A stretch of DNA of 64,000 nucleotides from Pseudoxanthomonas suwonensis (GCF_000972865.1 NZ_CP011144.1:2862772-2926771), one strand, 5' to 3'; shown: positions 38,019 through 48,076, counted from the stretch's first letter. Notes: generated from the letters alone by a model not told the origin. Program-made: numbers and translations.

Positions 38019-38489
38019 ATGGGCTACAACAGCGACGAAATCCGCGGGGTACTGATCCAGGTCGGCGAGGAGCGGCTGCTGCTGCCCAACGCCACCGTGG
38101 CCGAGGTGCTCGCGCGCGTGGCGATCGAGCCGGTGGAAGGCACGCCGGAGTGGCTGGCGGGCCAGATCGTGTGGCATGGCTGGAACGTGCCGCTGGTGGC
38201 GTTCTCGCGCCTGGCCGGGCTCGGCCAGGAACCGGCGATGCGCAACAACCGCGTGATCGTGCTCAAGGGCCTGGGCAAGGACGAGACCCTGCCGTACTTC
38301 GCGCTGCTGACCGCCTCGTTCCCGCAGCTGGTCTCGGTTCCGCGCGACAGCCTGCTGGCGGACGCCTCGGAGGAAGACCTGCCGCGCGGCATACAGATGC
38401 GCGTACTGCTCGGCGAGCAGAGCGCGCTGCTGCCGGACCTGGAAGGGGTAGAGCGCATGATCGGCGAGGCACTGGCCGCCACCGCCTGA
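38019..38489 (+). CDS. chpC: CheW-like protein ChpC
   Basis: The 156-residue protein has one CheW domain: GVLIQVGEERLLLPNATVAEVL, then WNVPLVAFSRLAGL. ChpC is the second adaptor of Pil-Chp systems and may bring other receptors into the array. A strong purine-rich site (GAGGAAGAAGGA) precedes the ATG. It closes the operon; a mobile-looking inverted repeat begins one base after its stop. Confidence 0.88.
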   Translation: MGYNSDEIRGVLIQVGEERLLLPNATVAEVLARVAIEPVEGTPEWLAGQIVWHGWNVPLVAFSRLAGLGQEPAMRNNRVIVLKGLGKDETLPYFALLTASFPQLVSVPRDSLLADASEEDLPRGIQMRVLLGEQSALLPDLEGVERMIGEALAATA

Positions 38490-38490
38490 C

Positions 38491-38611
38491 TAAATGGGGT
38501 CAGGTTCATTTTCTTCGGGCACCCCCGCCCTAAATGGGGTCAGGTTCATTTTCCCGATCGGACAACACCGCCTTGGGTGCCCGAAGAAAATGAACCTGAC
38601 CCCATTTAGGG
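38491..38611. repeat. Inverted-repeat element with three GGGGTCAGGTTCATTT boxes
   Basis: The box occurs forward at 38491-38514, forward again at 38531-38553 and inverted at about 38585-38609. The outer copies, together with the flanking TTCGGGCACCC, form a 34-bp perfect inverted repeat (38491-38524 with 38575-38608). No transposase is present. Such boxes are familiar next to IS200-like/REP-associated tyrosine transposase genes and as free palindromes. It fits exactly between the convergent chpC and rsmE stops and probably works as a bidirectional terminator. Confidence 0.85.
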
Positions 38612-38613
38612 CT

Positions 38614-39348
38614 TCACAGGTCGCCGAAGCGCGCCTGCAGCGCGGCGATCGCCGCCAGTCCCGCGGTCTCGGTGCGCAGCACGCGCGGTCCCAGGCGCAG
38701 GCCGGTGAAGCCGGCGGCCTGGAGGATGTCGCGGTCGCGTGGCGACCAGCCGCCCTCCGGCCCGATCGCGATCCAGACCTGGGCGTCCGCCGGGCTTGCC
38801 AGGCTGTCCAGCCGGTGTTCGCCCTGCGGATCGAGCACCAGGCGCAGGCCGTCGCCCTGCAGCGTGCGCGCAGCCGCGTCGAGCGCGGCCGGCGCGGACA
38901 GGGCCGGCACCCGCGCCCGCCCGGACTGCTCGCAGGCCGACTCGACCACGCTGCGCCAGTGCGCCAGCCGCTTCTCCGCGCGTTCGGCGTCCAGGCGCAC
39001 TTCGGTGCGTTCGCCCGAGACCGGCACGATCGCGGCCACGCCCAGCTCGGTGGCCTTCTGCAGGATCAGGTCCATCTTCTCGCCGCGCGCGATGCCCTGC
39101 AGCAGCACGATCCGCAGCGGCGACTCGTTGTCCACCGGCTGCCGGTCGAGCACTTCGACCCGCACTTCGCGCTTGCCGACGGCCGCCAGCCGCGCCGGGT
39201 AGTCGTGGCCGTCGCCGTTGAACAGCACGCAGGCGTCGCCCTCGCGCAGGCGCAGCACCCGCACCAGGTGGGCGGCGGCGCGCTCGGGCAGGGCCAGCTC
39301 GGCGCCGGGCTGCAGTGGCAGCTCGACGTGGCAGCGGGTCAGGCGCAT
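38614..39348 (-). CDS. rsmE: 16S rRNA m3U1498 methyltransferase RsmE
   Basis: RsmE is a SPOUT-class enzyme methylating U1498 of 16S rRNA. The 244 residues have an N-terminal PUA-like domain (HLVRVLRLREGD, FNGDG). The SPOUT knot shows QKATELGV, ESACEQSGR, IGPEGGWSPRD and LGPRVLRTETAGLAAI. It overlaps the bioA stop by 10 bases and is downstream in that operon. Confidence 0.95.
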   Translation of the reverse strand: MRLTRCHVELPLQPGAELALPERAAAHLVRVLRLREGDACVLFNGDGHDYPARLAAVGKREVRVEVLDRQPVDNESPLRIVLLQGIARGEKMDLILQKATELGVAAIVPVSGERTEVRLDAERAEKRLAHWRSVVESACEQSGRARVPALSAPAALDAAARTLQGDGLRLVLDPQGEHRLDSLASPADAQVWIAIGPEGGWSPRDRDILQAAGFTGLRLGPRVLRTETAGLAAIAALQARFGDL

Positions 39349-40757
39349 GCGGTGGCCTCCTCGATCGCCTCTGCGGTGACGGTCGCCAGCAGCTCCAACT
39401 GCGCGTCGTCGACGCAGTAGGGCGGCATCCAGTACAGCACGTCGCCGAGCGGACGCAGCAGCACGCCGCGCTCCAGCGCGGCCCGGTAGGCGCGCAGGCC
39501 CACGCGCGCCGCCGCCGGGAATGGGGTGCCGCGGTCACCGTCGCGGGTCAGCTCGAAGGCCACCACCATCCCCGCCTGGCGCACGTCGGCCACGTGCAGG
39601 TGCGCGGCCAGCGGCGCGGCCAGCGCCGCCATCCTCGCGGCGGTGCCGCGGTTGCGTTCCAGCACGCCGTCGCTGTCGAAGATGTCCAGCGAGGCGAGCG
39701 CGGCGGCGCAGGCCAGCGGGTTGCCGGTGTAGCTGTGCGAGTGGAGGAAGGCGCGCTCACGCGAATCGTCGAGGAAGCCGTCGTAGATCGCCTGCGTGGC
39801 CAGCACCGCGGCCAGTGGCAGGAAGCCGCCGGTCAGGCCCTTGGACAGGCACAGCAGGTCCGGGGCGATGCCTGCCTGCTCGCAGGCGAACATCGTGCCG
39901 GTGCGGCCGAAGCCGGTGGCGATCTCGTCGGCGATCAGCAGCGCGCCGTTGGCGTCGCACAGCTCGCGCACCCGGCGCAGGTAGGCCGGGTCGTGCATGC
40001 GCATGCCGCCGGCGCATTGCAGGCGCGGTTCCACGATCACCGCGCAGACCTCGCCGGGGTGGCGGTCGAACAGGTCGGCCAGCGCATCGGCGGCGCGCGC
40101 GGCCGGCTGCGCGGCGGTTTCGCCGGGCGCGGCCAGCCAGGCGTCGGGCGAGGGCGCGAACAGCGCCTCGGCCAGCAGCGGCGCATAGATGCGCCGGTAC
40201 AGCGGGATGTCGCCCACCGCCAGCGCGCCGAGGGTCTCGCCGTGGTAGCCGTTTTCCAGTGCAACGAATTTCGTGCGCGCCGGTTCGCCGCGGTTGCGGA
40301 ACCAGTGGAACGCCATCTTCAGTGCCACCTCCACCCCGGCCGAGCCGTTGTCGGCGTAGAACACCTTCGCCAGCGGCGCCCGCCCGGCCTGGCGCGGCGC
40401 GATGGCCAGCAGCCGCTCGGCCAGTTCCACCGCCGGCGCGTGCGAGAAGCCGGCCAGGATGACCTGTTCCAGCGTGCGCGCCTGGCGGGCGATGGCCCCG
40501 GCGATGCGCGGTTCGGCGTGCCCGTGCAGGTTGGTCCACCAGCTGCTGATCCCGTCCAGGATGCGGCGGCCGTCGTAGCCGACCAGCCAGGCGCCGTCGC
40601 CGCGTTCCACCGGCACCAGCGGCAGCACGTCCGGGTGCTCGCGCATCTGCGTGCAGGGGTGCCACAGCACCGCGAGGTCGCGGTCGCGCCATCCCGCCGC
40701 ACCATGCGTGGACGCCGGGTCTGTTAGCATTCGCGGTCCATGAGTACGTTCGTGCAT
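39339..40757 (-). CDS. bioA: Adenosylmethionine-8-amino-7-oxononanoate aminotransferase
   Basis: BioA makes 7,8-diaminopelargonate for biotin using SAM as amino donor. The class III aminotransferase signatures are visible: HPCTQM, SSWWTNLHGH, FYADNGSAGVEVALKM, ENGYHGETLGAL and IADEIATGFGRTG. The PLP lysine is in CLSKGLTGG. The first ATG at 40757 gives 472 residues; an ATG nine codons later (40730) is equally plausible. No other bio genes are near. It is co-transcribed with rsmE and divergent from nudE. Confidence 0.93.
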   Translation of the reverse strand: MHERTHGPRMLTDPASTHGAAGWRDRDLAVLWHPCTQMREHPDVLPLVPVERGDGAWLVGYDGRRILDGISSWWTNLHGHAEPRIAGAIARQARTLEQVILAGFSHAPAVELAERLLAIAPRQAGRAPLAKVFYADNGSAGVEVALKMAFHWFRNRGEPARTKFVALENGYHGETLGALAVGDIPLYRRIYAPLLAEALFAPSPDAWLAAPGETAAQPAARAADALADLFDRHPGEVCAVIVEPRLQCAGGMRMHDPAYLRRVRELCDANGALLIADEIATGFGRTGTMFACEQAGIAPDLLCLSKGLTGGFLPLAAVLATQAIYDGFLDDSRERAFLHSHSYTGNPLACAAALASLDIFDSDGVLERNRGTAARMAALAAPLAAHLHVADVRQAGMVVAFELTRDGDRGTPFPAAARVGLRAYRAALERGVLLRPLGDVLYWMPPYCVDDAQLELLATVTAEAIEEATACA

Positions 40758-40804
40758 CCCGCCATGATATCGGCCGCATCCCGGCCGCGCCGCGGGAGCC
40801 TGCG

Positions 40805-41350
40805 ATGAGCCGCCACCTGCCCATCGTCCATGGCACCACCGTGCAGGACGCCGGCCCGTACCGGCTGGAACGGCTGGACCTGGAGTTCGCCAACGGCGAA
40901 CGCCGCCGTTTCGAGCGGATGGTCAGCCGCGGCCACGGCGCAGTGGTGGTGGTGCCGATGCTGGACGACGAAACGGTGCTGCTGGTACGCGAATACGCCG
41001 CCGGCGTGCACCGCTACGAGCTGGGCCTGGTCAAGGGCCGGATCGACGCGGGCGAAAGCCCCGGACAGGCGGCCGACCGCGAACTCAAGGAGGAAGCCGG
41101 CTACGGCGCGCGCCGCATCGACGTGCTGCGCGGCATGACCCTGGCGCCGACCTACATGAACCATGTCTCGTGGCTGGTGCTGGCGCGCGACCTGTATCCC
41201 GAGAAGCTGCCCGGCGACGAGCCGGAGGAGCTCGAAGTCATTCCCTGGAAACTGCAGGAACTGGAAAAACTGATGCTGCGAGACGATTTTTCCGAAGGCC
41301 GGTCGCTGGCCGCGCTGTTCATCGCCCGCGCCTGGCTGGCGGCCCGATGA
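40805..41350 (+). CDS. nudE: ADP-compounds hydrolase NudE (Nudix)
   Basis: NudE hydrolyses ADP-ribose, NADH and diadenosine polyphosphates. The 181-residue protein holds an intact Nudix box, G-x5-E-x7-REL-x-EE-x-G, beginning GRIDAGESPG. An acidic C-terminal helix region follows. Its stop overlaps the cysQ start (ATGA). Pairing with cysQ is common in gammaproteobacteria. Confidence 0.9.
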   Translation: MSRHLPIVHGTTVQDAGPYRLERLDLEFANGERRRFERMVSRGHGAVVVVPMLDDETVLLVREYAAGVHRYELGLVKGRIDAGESPGQAADRELKEEAGYGARRIDVLRGMTLAPTYMNHVSWLVLARDLYPEKLPGDEPEELEVIPWKLQELEKLMLRDDFSEGRSLAALFIARAWLAAR

Positions 41351-42144
41351 TCCGGATCACCGCCGACCTGCGGGAAACGGTCATCGCCATCGCCCGCCAG
41401 GCCGGCGCGGCGATCATGGAGGTCTACGCCGGCGGCTTCGACGTCGCCCACAAGGACGACGCCAGCCCGCTCACCGCCGCCGACCTGGCCGCGCACCGGA
41501 TCATCGTCGAAGGACTCGAGCGGCTGACCCCGGACCTGCCGGTGCTGTCGGAGGAGTCGGTCGACGTGCCGTGGCAGACGCGCCGGCACTGGTCCAGTTA
41601 CTGGCTGGTCGATCCGCTCGACGGTACCCGCGAGTTCGTCAAGCGCAACGGCGAGTTCACCGTCAACATCGCCCTCGTCCATCAGGGCGCGCCGGCGATG
41701 GGCGTGGTCCAGGCGCCGGTCGGTGGCCAAGTCTGGCATGCGGTGCGCGGCGAACTGGCTTACAGGCGCGACGGCCACCGCGACACGGTGCTGCGCGCGC
41801 GCGCGCCGGCGACCGCGCCGTTGCGGGTGGCGGCCAGCCGCTCGCACCGCGACGCCCGCACCCAGGCGGTGCTGGACCGGATGGGGCCGATCGAGGAGGT
41901 GGCGCTGGGCTCATCGCTGAAGTTCTGCCGGATCGCCGAGGGCGGGCTGGACGTGTACCCGCGCTTCGGACCGACCTCCGAATGGGACACCGCCGCGGCG
42001 CAGTGCGTGCTGCATGCGGCCGGCGGCGCGCTGCTGGCGGCCGACACCGGCAAGCCGTTCCGCTACAACCGGCGCGAGTCGCTGCTCAACGGCGACTTCA
42101 TCGCCCTGGGCGACCCCGACCTGCCCTGGCGCGACTGGTTGTAG
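41347..42144 (+). CDS. cysQ: 3'(2'),5'-bisphosphate nucleotidase CysQ
   Basis: CysQ removes the 3'-phosphate of PAP, the by-product of PAPS-dependent reactions. That is relevant because two PAPS-type sulfotransferases lie at 55335-62573. The 265-residue inositol-phosphatase-fold protein has LSEES, the metal-binding DPLDGTREFV and EWDTAAAQCVLHAAGG. The TAG stop (42142-42144) is the TAG of the REP head that starts at 42140. Confidence 0.93.
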   Translation: MIRITADLRETVIAIARQAGAAIMEVYAGGFDVAHKDDASPLTAADLAAHRIIVEGLERLTPDLPVLSEESVDVPWQTRRHWSSYWLVDPLDGTREFVKRNGEFTVNIALVHQGAPAMGVVQAPVGGQVWHAVRGELAYRRDGHRDTVLRARAPATAPLRVAASRSHRDARTQAVLDRMGPIEEVALGSSLKFCRIAEGGLDVYPRFGPTSEWDTAAAQCVLHAAGGALLAADTGKPFRYNRRESLLNGDFIALGDPDLPWRDWL

Positions 42145-42658
42145 GAGCCGGGCTTGCCCGCGACGCGGCGCCGTCGGCCCAGGCGACGCCCTCGTGGTCC
42201 CGACGCCCGTGTCGCCGACTGAAGTCAGCTCCTACAGGAGAGCGGCCGCGCCGCGGCTGTTGTAGGAGCCGGGTTCAGCCGGCGACCCGACGCCGTCGGC
42301 CCAGGCGACGCCCTCATGATTCCGACGCCCGTGTCGCCGACTGAAGTCAGCTCCTACAGATAGAGCGGCCGCGCTGCGGCTGTTGTAGGAGCCGGGTTCA
42401 GCCGGCGACGCGGCGCCGTCGGCCCAGGCGACGCCCTCGTGGTCCCGACGCCCGTGTCGCCGACTGAAGTCAGCTCCTACAGGAGAGCGGCCGCGCTGCG
42501 GCTGTTGTAGGAGCCGGGTTCAGCCGGCGACGCGGCGCCGTCGGCACGGGCGACGCCCTCGTGGTTCCGACGCCCGTGTCGCCAGCAAGCTGTGCTCCTA
42601 CAGAGGGGCGCGCCCGGGCGCCATCGCCTTGCCCGTCATGCCACGCTAGAGTCGCCGC
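42140..42658. repeat. Array of four complete REP units
   Basis: Units lie at 42140-42236, 42261-42358, 42384-42481 and 42506-42602, with a period of about 122 bp and linkers GGAGAGCGGCCGCGC..GGCTGT. The arms differ: unit 1 has the CGGGCTTGCCCGCG arm, units 2-4 the CGGGTTCAGCCGGCG arm. Units 1-3 end with the CTGAAGTCAG arm, unit 4 with the CAGCAAGCTGTG arm. The remaining 56 bp to mazG show no clear promoter. Confidence 0.92.
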
Positions 42659-43483
42659 ATGGATGATCCGACCCGCCCCATCGACCGCCTGCTCTCGATC
42701 ATGGCCCGCCTGCGCGATCCGCAGGGCGGTTGCCCCTGGGACCTGGAGCAGGACTTCTCGACCATCGCGCCGTACACGATCGAGGAGGCCTACGAGGTCG
42801 CCGATGCGATCGACCGCAACGACCTGGGCGCGCTCAAGGACGAACTGGGCGACCTGCTGCTGCAGGTGGTGTTCCATGCGCAGATGGCCAGCGAGCAGGG
42901 CGCGTTCGGCTTCGACGACGTGGCCGCCGCGATCGGCGGGAAGATGGTGCGCCGGCATCCGCACGTGTTCGGCGACGCCAGCTTCGCCGACGCCGAGGAG
43001 CAGACCGCCAGCTGGGAGGCGATCAAGCGCGCCGAGCGCGCCGCCGCCGGCGAGGAAGACCCTTCGGCGCTGGCCGGCATCTCGCGCGGCCTGCCGGAAT
43101 GGCAGCGCGCGGTGAAGCTGCAGTCGCGCGCCGCGCGCACCGGCTTCGACTGGCCCGGGCCGGAGCCGGTGATCGCCAAGCTGCACGAGGAGATCGAGGA
43201 GGTCCGCGCCGAGTTCGCACGGGGCGAGGTGGAAGCCAACCGCGAGCGCCTGCAGGACGAGATCGGCGACCTGCTGTTCGTGGCCGCCAACCTGGCCCGG
43301 CACGCGAAGGTCGACGTCGGCGCCGCGCTGCGCCAGGCCAACCTCAAGTTCGAGCGCCGCTTCCGTGCGATGGAAGTGCTCGCCGAGGCCGACGGCACGC
43401 CGCTGCCGACGCTGACGCTCGAGCAGCAGGACGCGTACTGGGACCGCGCCAAGCGGATCGAGCGCGGCCAGGCGGACCGGTAA
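42659..43483 (+). CDS. mazG: Nucleoside triphosphate pyrophosphohydrolase MazG
   Basis: MazG hydrolyses NTPs to NMP and pyrophosphate and is linked to house-cleaning and the stringent response. The 274 residues hold two MazG all-alpha domains: the N-terminal one with [23 protein letters not shown] and [16 protein letters not shown], and the C-terminal one with EEIEEVRAE and [16 protein letters not shown]. Length matches the E. coli protein. It starts a short operon with ynfA and the DUF962 gene. Confidence 0.93.
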   Translation: MDDPTRPIDRLLSIMARLRDPQGGCPWDLEQDFSTIAPYTIEEAYEVADAIDRNDLGALKDELGDLLLQVVFHAQMASEQGAFGFDDVAAAIGGKMVRRHPHVFGDASFADAEEQTASWEAIKRAERAAAGEEDPSALAGISRGLPEWQRAVKLQSRAARTGFDWPGPEPVIAKLHEEIEEVRAEFARGEVEANRERLQDEIGDLLFVAANLARHAKVDVGAALRQANLKFERRFRAMEVLAEADGTPLPTLTLEQQDAYWDRAKRIERGQADR

Positions 43484-43490
43484 GGCGCGC

Positions 43491-43814
43491 ATGGTCACCT
43501 TCCTGCTGTTCGCCGTCACCGCGCTGGCCGAGATCCTCGGCTGCTGGCTGGTGTGGTCGTGGCTGCGCAACGGCGGCAGCGCCTGGCTGCTGCTGCCGGC
43601 TACCGTGAGCCTGGCCGTGTTCGCCTGGCTGCTGACCCTGCACCCGACCGCGACCGGGCGCGTCTACGCCGCCTACGGCGGCGTGTACGTCAGCCTGGCG
43701 ATCTTCTGGCTGTGGTGGGTCGACGGCGTGCGCCCGACCCGCTGGGACCTGTTCGGCGCGGCGTTGTGCCTGGCCGGCATGGCGGTCATCATGTTCGCGC
43801 CGCGCAACGCGTAG
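43491..43814 (+). CDS. YnfA-family (UPF0060) small membrane protein
   Basis: The 107-residue protein has four predicted membrane helices and the family signatures [19 protein letters not shown] and [13 protein letters not shown]. YnfA resembles small-multidrug-resistance transporters; the substrate is unknown here. It starts 8 bp after mazG. Confidence 0.88.
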   Translation: MVTFLLFAVTALAEILGCWLVWSWLRNGGSAWLLLPATVSLAVFAWLLTLHPTATGRVYAAYGGVYVSLAIFWLWWVDGVRPTRWDLFGAALCLAGMAVIMFAPRNA

Positions 43815-43842
43815 GGCGCGGCGGTCCTTGGGAGGGGAGGCG

Positions 43843-44145
43843 ATGGCCCGGTTCGCCAGTTTCCGCGAGTTCTATCCGTACTACCTGTCCGAGCACGGCA
43901 ACCGCACCTCGCGGCGGCTGCATTTCGTCGGCAGCTGCGGCGCGCTGGCATTCGCCGCCGCCGCGCTCGTCGACCGCAACCCGTGGTGGCTGCTGGCCGG
44001 GCTGGTCTGTGGCTACGGCTTCGCCTGGGTCGGGCACTTCTTCTTCGAGAAGAACCGGCCGGCGACCTTCCGCCATCCGTTCTATTCCTTCGCCGGCGAC
44101 TGGGTGATGTTCAAGGACATCCTGACCGGCAGGATCCGCTTCTGA
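43843..44145 (+). CDS. DUF962 (Mpo1-like) membrane protein
   Basis: The 100-residue protein has FREFYPYYLSEHGN, then RRLHFVGS, two hydrophobic helices, and HFFFEKNRPATF with HPFYS. The conserved His residues of this family bind iron in yeast Mpo1, a fatty-acid alpha-oxidation dioxygenase; bacterial function is unproven. The ATG at 43843 was chosen over 43828 because GGAGG at 43831 is well spaced. It is probably co-transcribed with ynfA. Confidence 0.82.
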   Translation: MARFASFREFYPYYLSEHGNRTSRRLHFVGSCGALAFAAAALVDRNPWWLLAGLVCGYGFAWVGHFFFEKNRPATFRHPFYSFAGDWVMFKDILTGRIRF

Positions 44146-44155
44146 GCGCCGCGGC

Positions 44156-44527
44156 TCAGGTCGCCGCCCCGGGCCCCTCGTAGAACATCAGGAACGCGGC
44201 GCCGACGATCAGCACGAAGGCCGCGTAGTGGTTCCACTTCAGCGGCTGGCCCAGGTACCAGGCCGAGAAGCCGGCGAACACCACCAGGGTGATGATCTCC
44301 TGGATGGTCTTGAGCTGGACCACCGAGTAGACCGCGCTGCCCATGCGGTTGGCCGGCACCATCAGCAGGTATTCGAAGAAGGCGATGCCCCAGCTGACCA
44401 GGATCACGGTCAGCAGCGGCGCGTGCTTGTACTTCAGGTGCCCGTACCAGGCGAAGGTCATGAACACGTTGCTGCCGAGCAGCAGCACGACCGGGACGAC
44501 GAAGGCGTTGAAGGGGAGGGAAGGCAT
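44156..44527 (-). CDS. DUF486 family membrane protein
   Basis: The 123-residue protein has four hydrophobic segments and the family features FMTFAWYGHLKY, VSWGIAFFEYLLMVPANRMG, YSVVQLKTIQEIITL and QPLKWNHYAAFVLI. It belongs to the drug/metabolite-transporter-like DUF486 group; no substrate is known. It is convergent with the DUF962 gene, with only 10 bp between stops. The ATG at 44527 starts directly at the first hydrophobic segment. Confidence 0.85.
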   Translation of the reverse strand: MPSLPFNAFVVPVVLLLGSNVFMTFAWYGHLKYKHAPLLTVILVSWGIAFFEYLLMVPANRMGSAVYSVVQLKTIQEIITLVVFAGFSAWYLGQPLKWNHYAAFVLIVGAAFLMFYEGPGAAT

Positions 44528-44851
44528 GGCGACGGTGCCGTGGGAAGGGTCGCGCGCAGCATAGGGCAGCGCCTCGCTTCGATCATTACGCTGGTACGCG
44601 GCCCCGGTGCTGCCGGAGACGGCCACCTGTCCAGCCTGGGTGCGGCAGCCTTTTAGAAGCCCCTCTCCCTCCGGGAGAGGGGTTGGGGAGAGGGTACGGC
44701 GAAGCTGCGGAAGTTCAGACGTTCTCGTTTCGCCGTACCCTCATCCGCCCTGCGGGCACCTTCTACCCCGAGGGCACCTAGTCCCGGAGGGAGAAGGAAA
44801 AAACTGCATTTCGACCGTTGGCGGCACAGGCTCCCCTTTGCCAACGAGCCG
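44528..44851. repeat. Gene-free gap with nested-hairpin repeat (44655-44798)
   Basis: A 10-bp perfect hairpin CCCCTCTCCC/GGGAGAGGGG lies at about 44660-44682. A 14-bp perfect stem GAGGGTACGGCGAA (44690-44703) / TTCGCCGTACCCTC (44729-44742) follows. GCCCTGCGGGCACC and CCCGAGGGCACC then pair loosely toward GGAGGGAGAAGG. This is the GGGAGAGG..GGATGAGGG type palindrome widely scattered in proteobacterial genomes. The rest of the gap shows nothing recognisable. Confidence 0.75.
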
Positions 44852-47334
44852 TCAGGACTCGCGCAGCGCCAGCGCCGGCGGCGTGCGCAGGATCCGGCGC
44901 GTACCCGACCAGCCGGCCAGCAGGCTGAGCAGCACGCCACCGGCGCCGCCGGCCAGCAGCGAGCCCCACGGCGGCGACAGCGCCAGCTCGAACAGCTGCC
45001 GCGACACCAGCGTGCCGATGACCGCGGCCGCGCCGACCGCCAGGATCGCCGCGAGCAGCCCCAGCGCGCCGAACTCCACCAGCACCGCGCCGCGCAGCTG
45101 GCCGTGGCGCGCGCCCAGCGTGCGCAGCACCGCGCTGTCGTAGCGGCGCTCGCCGGCGGTGGCCTGCAGCGCCGCCAGCAGCACCAGCACGCCGGCGGCC
45201 AGGCTGAAGCCCATCACCAGCTGCACCGCCTGCGACACCCGCTCGATCACTTCGCGCACGCGCTGCAGGATCGCGTCGATTTCCAGCACCGAGACGTTGG
45301 GGAATTCGCGCGCCACCGGCGCCAGCGCGGCGGTGCGCCCGGACGGCAGGTGGAAGCTGGAGATCAGGCTGTACGGCGCGTCGCCGACCGCGCCGGCGTT
45401 GAGCAGCAGGAAGAAGTTGACCCGGAACGAATCCCAGTCGGCCTTGCGCAGGCTGGTCACGGTGAAGGTGCGTTCCTGCTCGCCCAGCAGCAGGGTGACG
45501 GTGTCGCCCAGCGCCAGTCCGTAGCGTTGCGCCCAGCCCTCCTCGATCGAGGCTTCCTCGGTACTGCTGCCGGGCTCCCAGAAGCGGCCGGCGGTCAGCG
45601 TGTTGGCCGGCGGGAAGGTGTCGCGCCAGGAGAAGTTGACCGGGCGGTTGGAATCGTCGTCATCGCCGTCGGCCTCCCGCTGTTCGTGCCGCGGCGGCTG
45701 GCCGTTGATCGCCACCAGCCGGCCGGTGCCGAACGGCTGCAGGTCCGGATCGGCCACGCCGATGCCGCGCAGGGTGGCGTCCACCGCGCCGGCCTGGTCG
45801 CGTTGCACGTTGAGCAGGAAGTGGTTGGGCGTGTCCGGCGGCAGGCGCTCGCGCCACTGGCCCAGCAGCCCGGGGCCGATCACCGCCAGCAGCAGCAGCG
45901 CGCACAGCGACAGCGACAGCCCGACCAGCTGCACCACCGCCAGCGCCCGGCGCCGGGTCAGCGCGGCCAGGCCCAGTTTCCACGCGCCGCGCACGTGGCG
46001 CTGCAGCCGGCGCAGCCCCCACAGCAGCGTGGCGCCGGCCAGTGCCGCCAGCACCGCCAGCGCGCCCAGCCCGCCCAGGATCCACAGCGCCAGCTGCAGG
46101 TCGCCGGTGGCGTACACGGCCAGCGCCACCGTCGCCGCCAGTGCGGCCAGGTAGGCCAGCAGCGAGGCCGGTGGCAGCGCGGCGAAGCTGCGGTTGAGCA
46201 CCCGCATCGGTGGCACGCCGCGCAGGCGCAGCAACGGCGGCAGGCCGAAGCCGAGCAGCAGCAGCAGGCCGATGCCGGCGCCGCTGAGCATCGGCATCGC
46301 CTGCGGCAGCGGCAGCCGCGCCGGGATCAGGCTGCCCAGCACTTCGACCAGGGCCATCTGCGCGAGCATGCCCACGCCGATCCCGAGCGCGCAGGCCGGG
46401 ATCGCCAGCATCAGCAGCTGCAGCGCCAGCGCGGCCAGGACGTCGCGCTGGCGCGCGCCCAGGCAGCGCAGCACCGCCACCGTGTCGATCCGGCGCAGGG
46501 CGAAGCGGTTGGCGGCCAGCGCGGTGGCCACGCCGGCCAGCAGCACCGCCAGCAGCGCCGACAGCGCCAGGAACCGGCCGGCGCGGTCGAACGAGTTGCG
46601 CAGGCCCTGCTGCGCGTCCTCAAGCGTCACCAGCCGCATGCGGCCATCGAGTTGCGGCTGCAGCCATGCGCGGAACGCGGCGATGTCGTCGGCCTCGCCG
46701 GCGAACATCAGCCGGTAGGAGGCGCGGCTGCCGGGGCCGAGCAGGCCGACCCGGTCGACGTCGGCGCGGTTGACCAGCAGCGGCGGTGCCATCTGCAGCA
46801 GTTCACCGGAGGCGTCGGGTTCGGCCAGCAGCACGCGGGCGATGCGCACTTGGCCGCTGCCGAACTCGATCGCGTCGCCCACCGACACGCCGAGCGCATC
46901 GAGCAGGCGCGGGTCGGCATAGGCCTCGCCCGGCGCCGGCGCACCGGCCGGCTCGCCCTGCAGCCCGCTGGCATCGCGCCCGGCCAGCAGCTGCCCGCGC
47001 AGCGGATAGCCTTCGCCCACGCCCTTGACCGTGGCCATCTGGCTGGCCTCGCCGTGGAACAGCACGCTGGGGAAGGCGACCATGCGCACGCTGCGCAGCC
47101 CCCGCTGACGGGCTTCTTCGGCCAGTTCCTCGGGCGGGTCTTCGCGGCCGCGCACGCCCAGGTCGCCGCCGACCACTTCGGCGGCGCTGGCGGTCAGCGC
47201 CAGCGTCACCCGGTCGACCAGGGTGCCGACCGCGGTCATCGCCGCCACGCCCAGGGCCAGCGCCGCGAACACGGTCAGCAGGTCGCCGGCGAGGAACTCG
47301 CGGCGCAGCGAGCGCGCCGCGTGCCGCAGCACGT

Positions 47335-47338
<4 letters not shown>
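44852..47338 (-). CDS. ybbP: YbbP-type ABC transporter permease
   Basis: The 828-residue FtsX/MacB-superfamily permease has an N-terminal helix and a periplasmic domain. Two groups of helices follow: about 250-400 (LALSALLAVLLAGVATALAA) and the region around 480-500. It ends in a C-terminal three-helix block (VMGFSLAAGVLVLLAALQA; RTLGARHGQLRGAVL). With YbbA it forms a type VII ABC mechanotransmission system of unclear substrate. It overlaps ybbA by 4 bases. In E. coli ybbAP also stands divergent from tesA, as here. Confidence 0.88.
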
Positions 47339-48015
<677 letters not shown>

Positions 48016-48076
48016 GGCGATGGCGGTGGCTATGCTGGAGGCGGTCGTGGACGAGGTATCGATGGGAGGCTCCGGA

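Noticed and set aside
28124..38489. A pilK-like methyltransferase within the pil-chp operon
   Set aside because: The only gap between pilJ and chpA is 82 bp, and no CheR-like motif was found in any gene of the operon.
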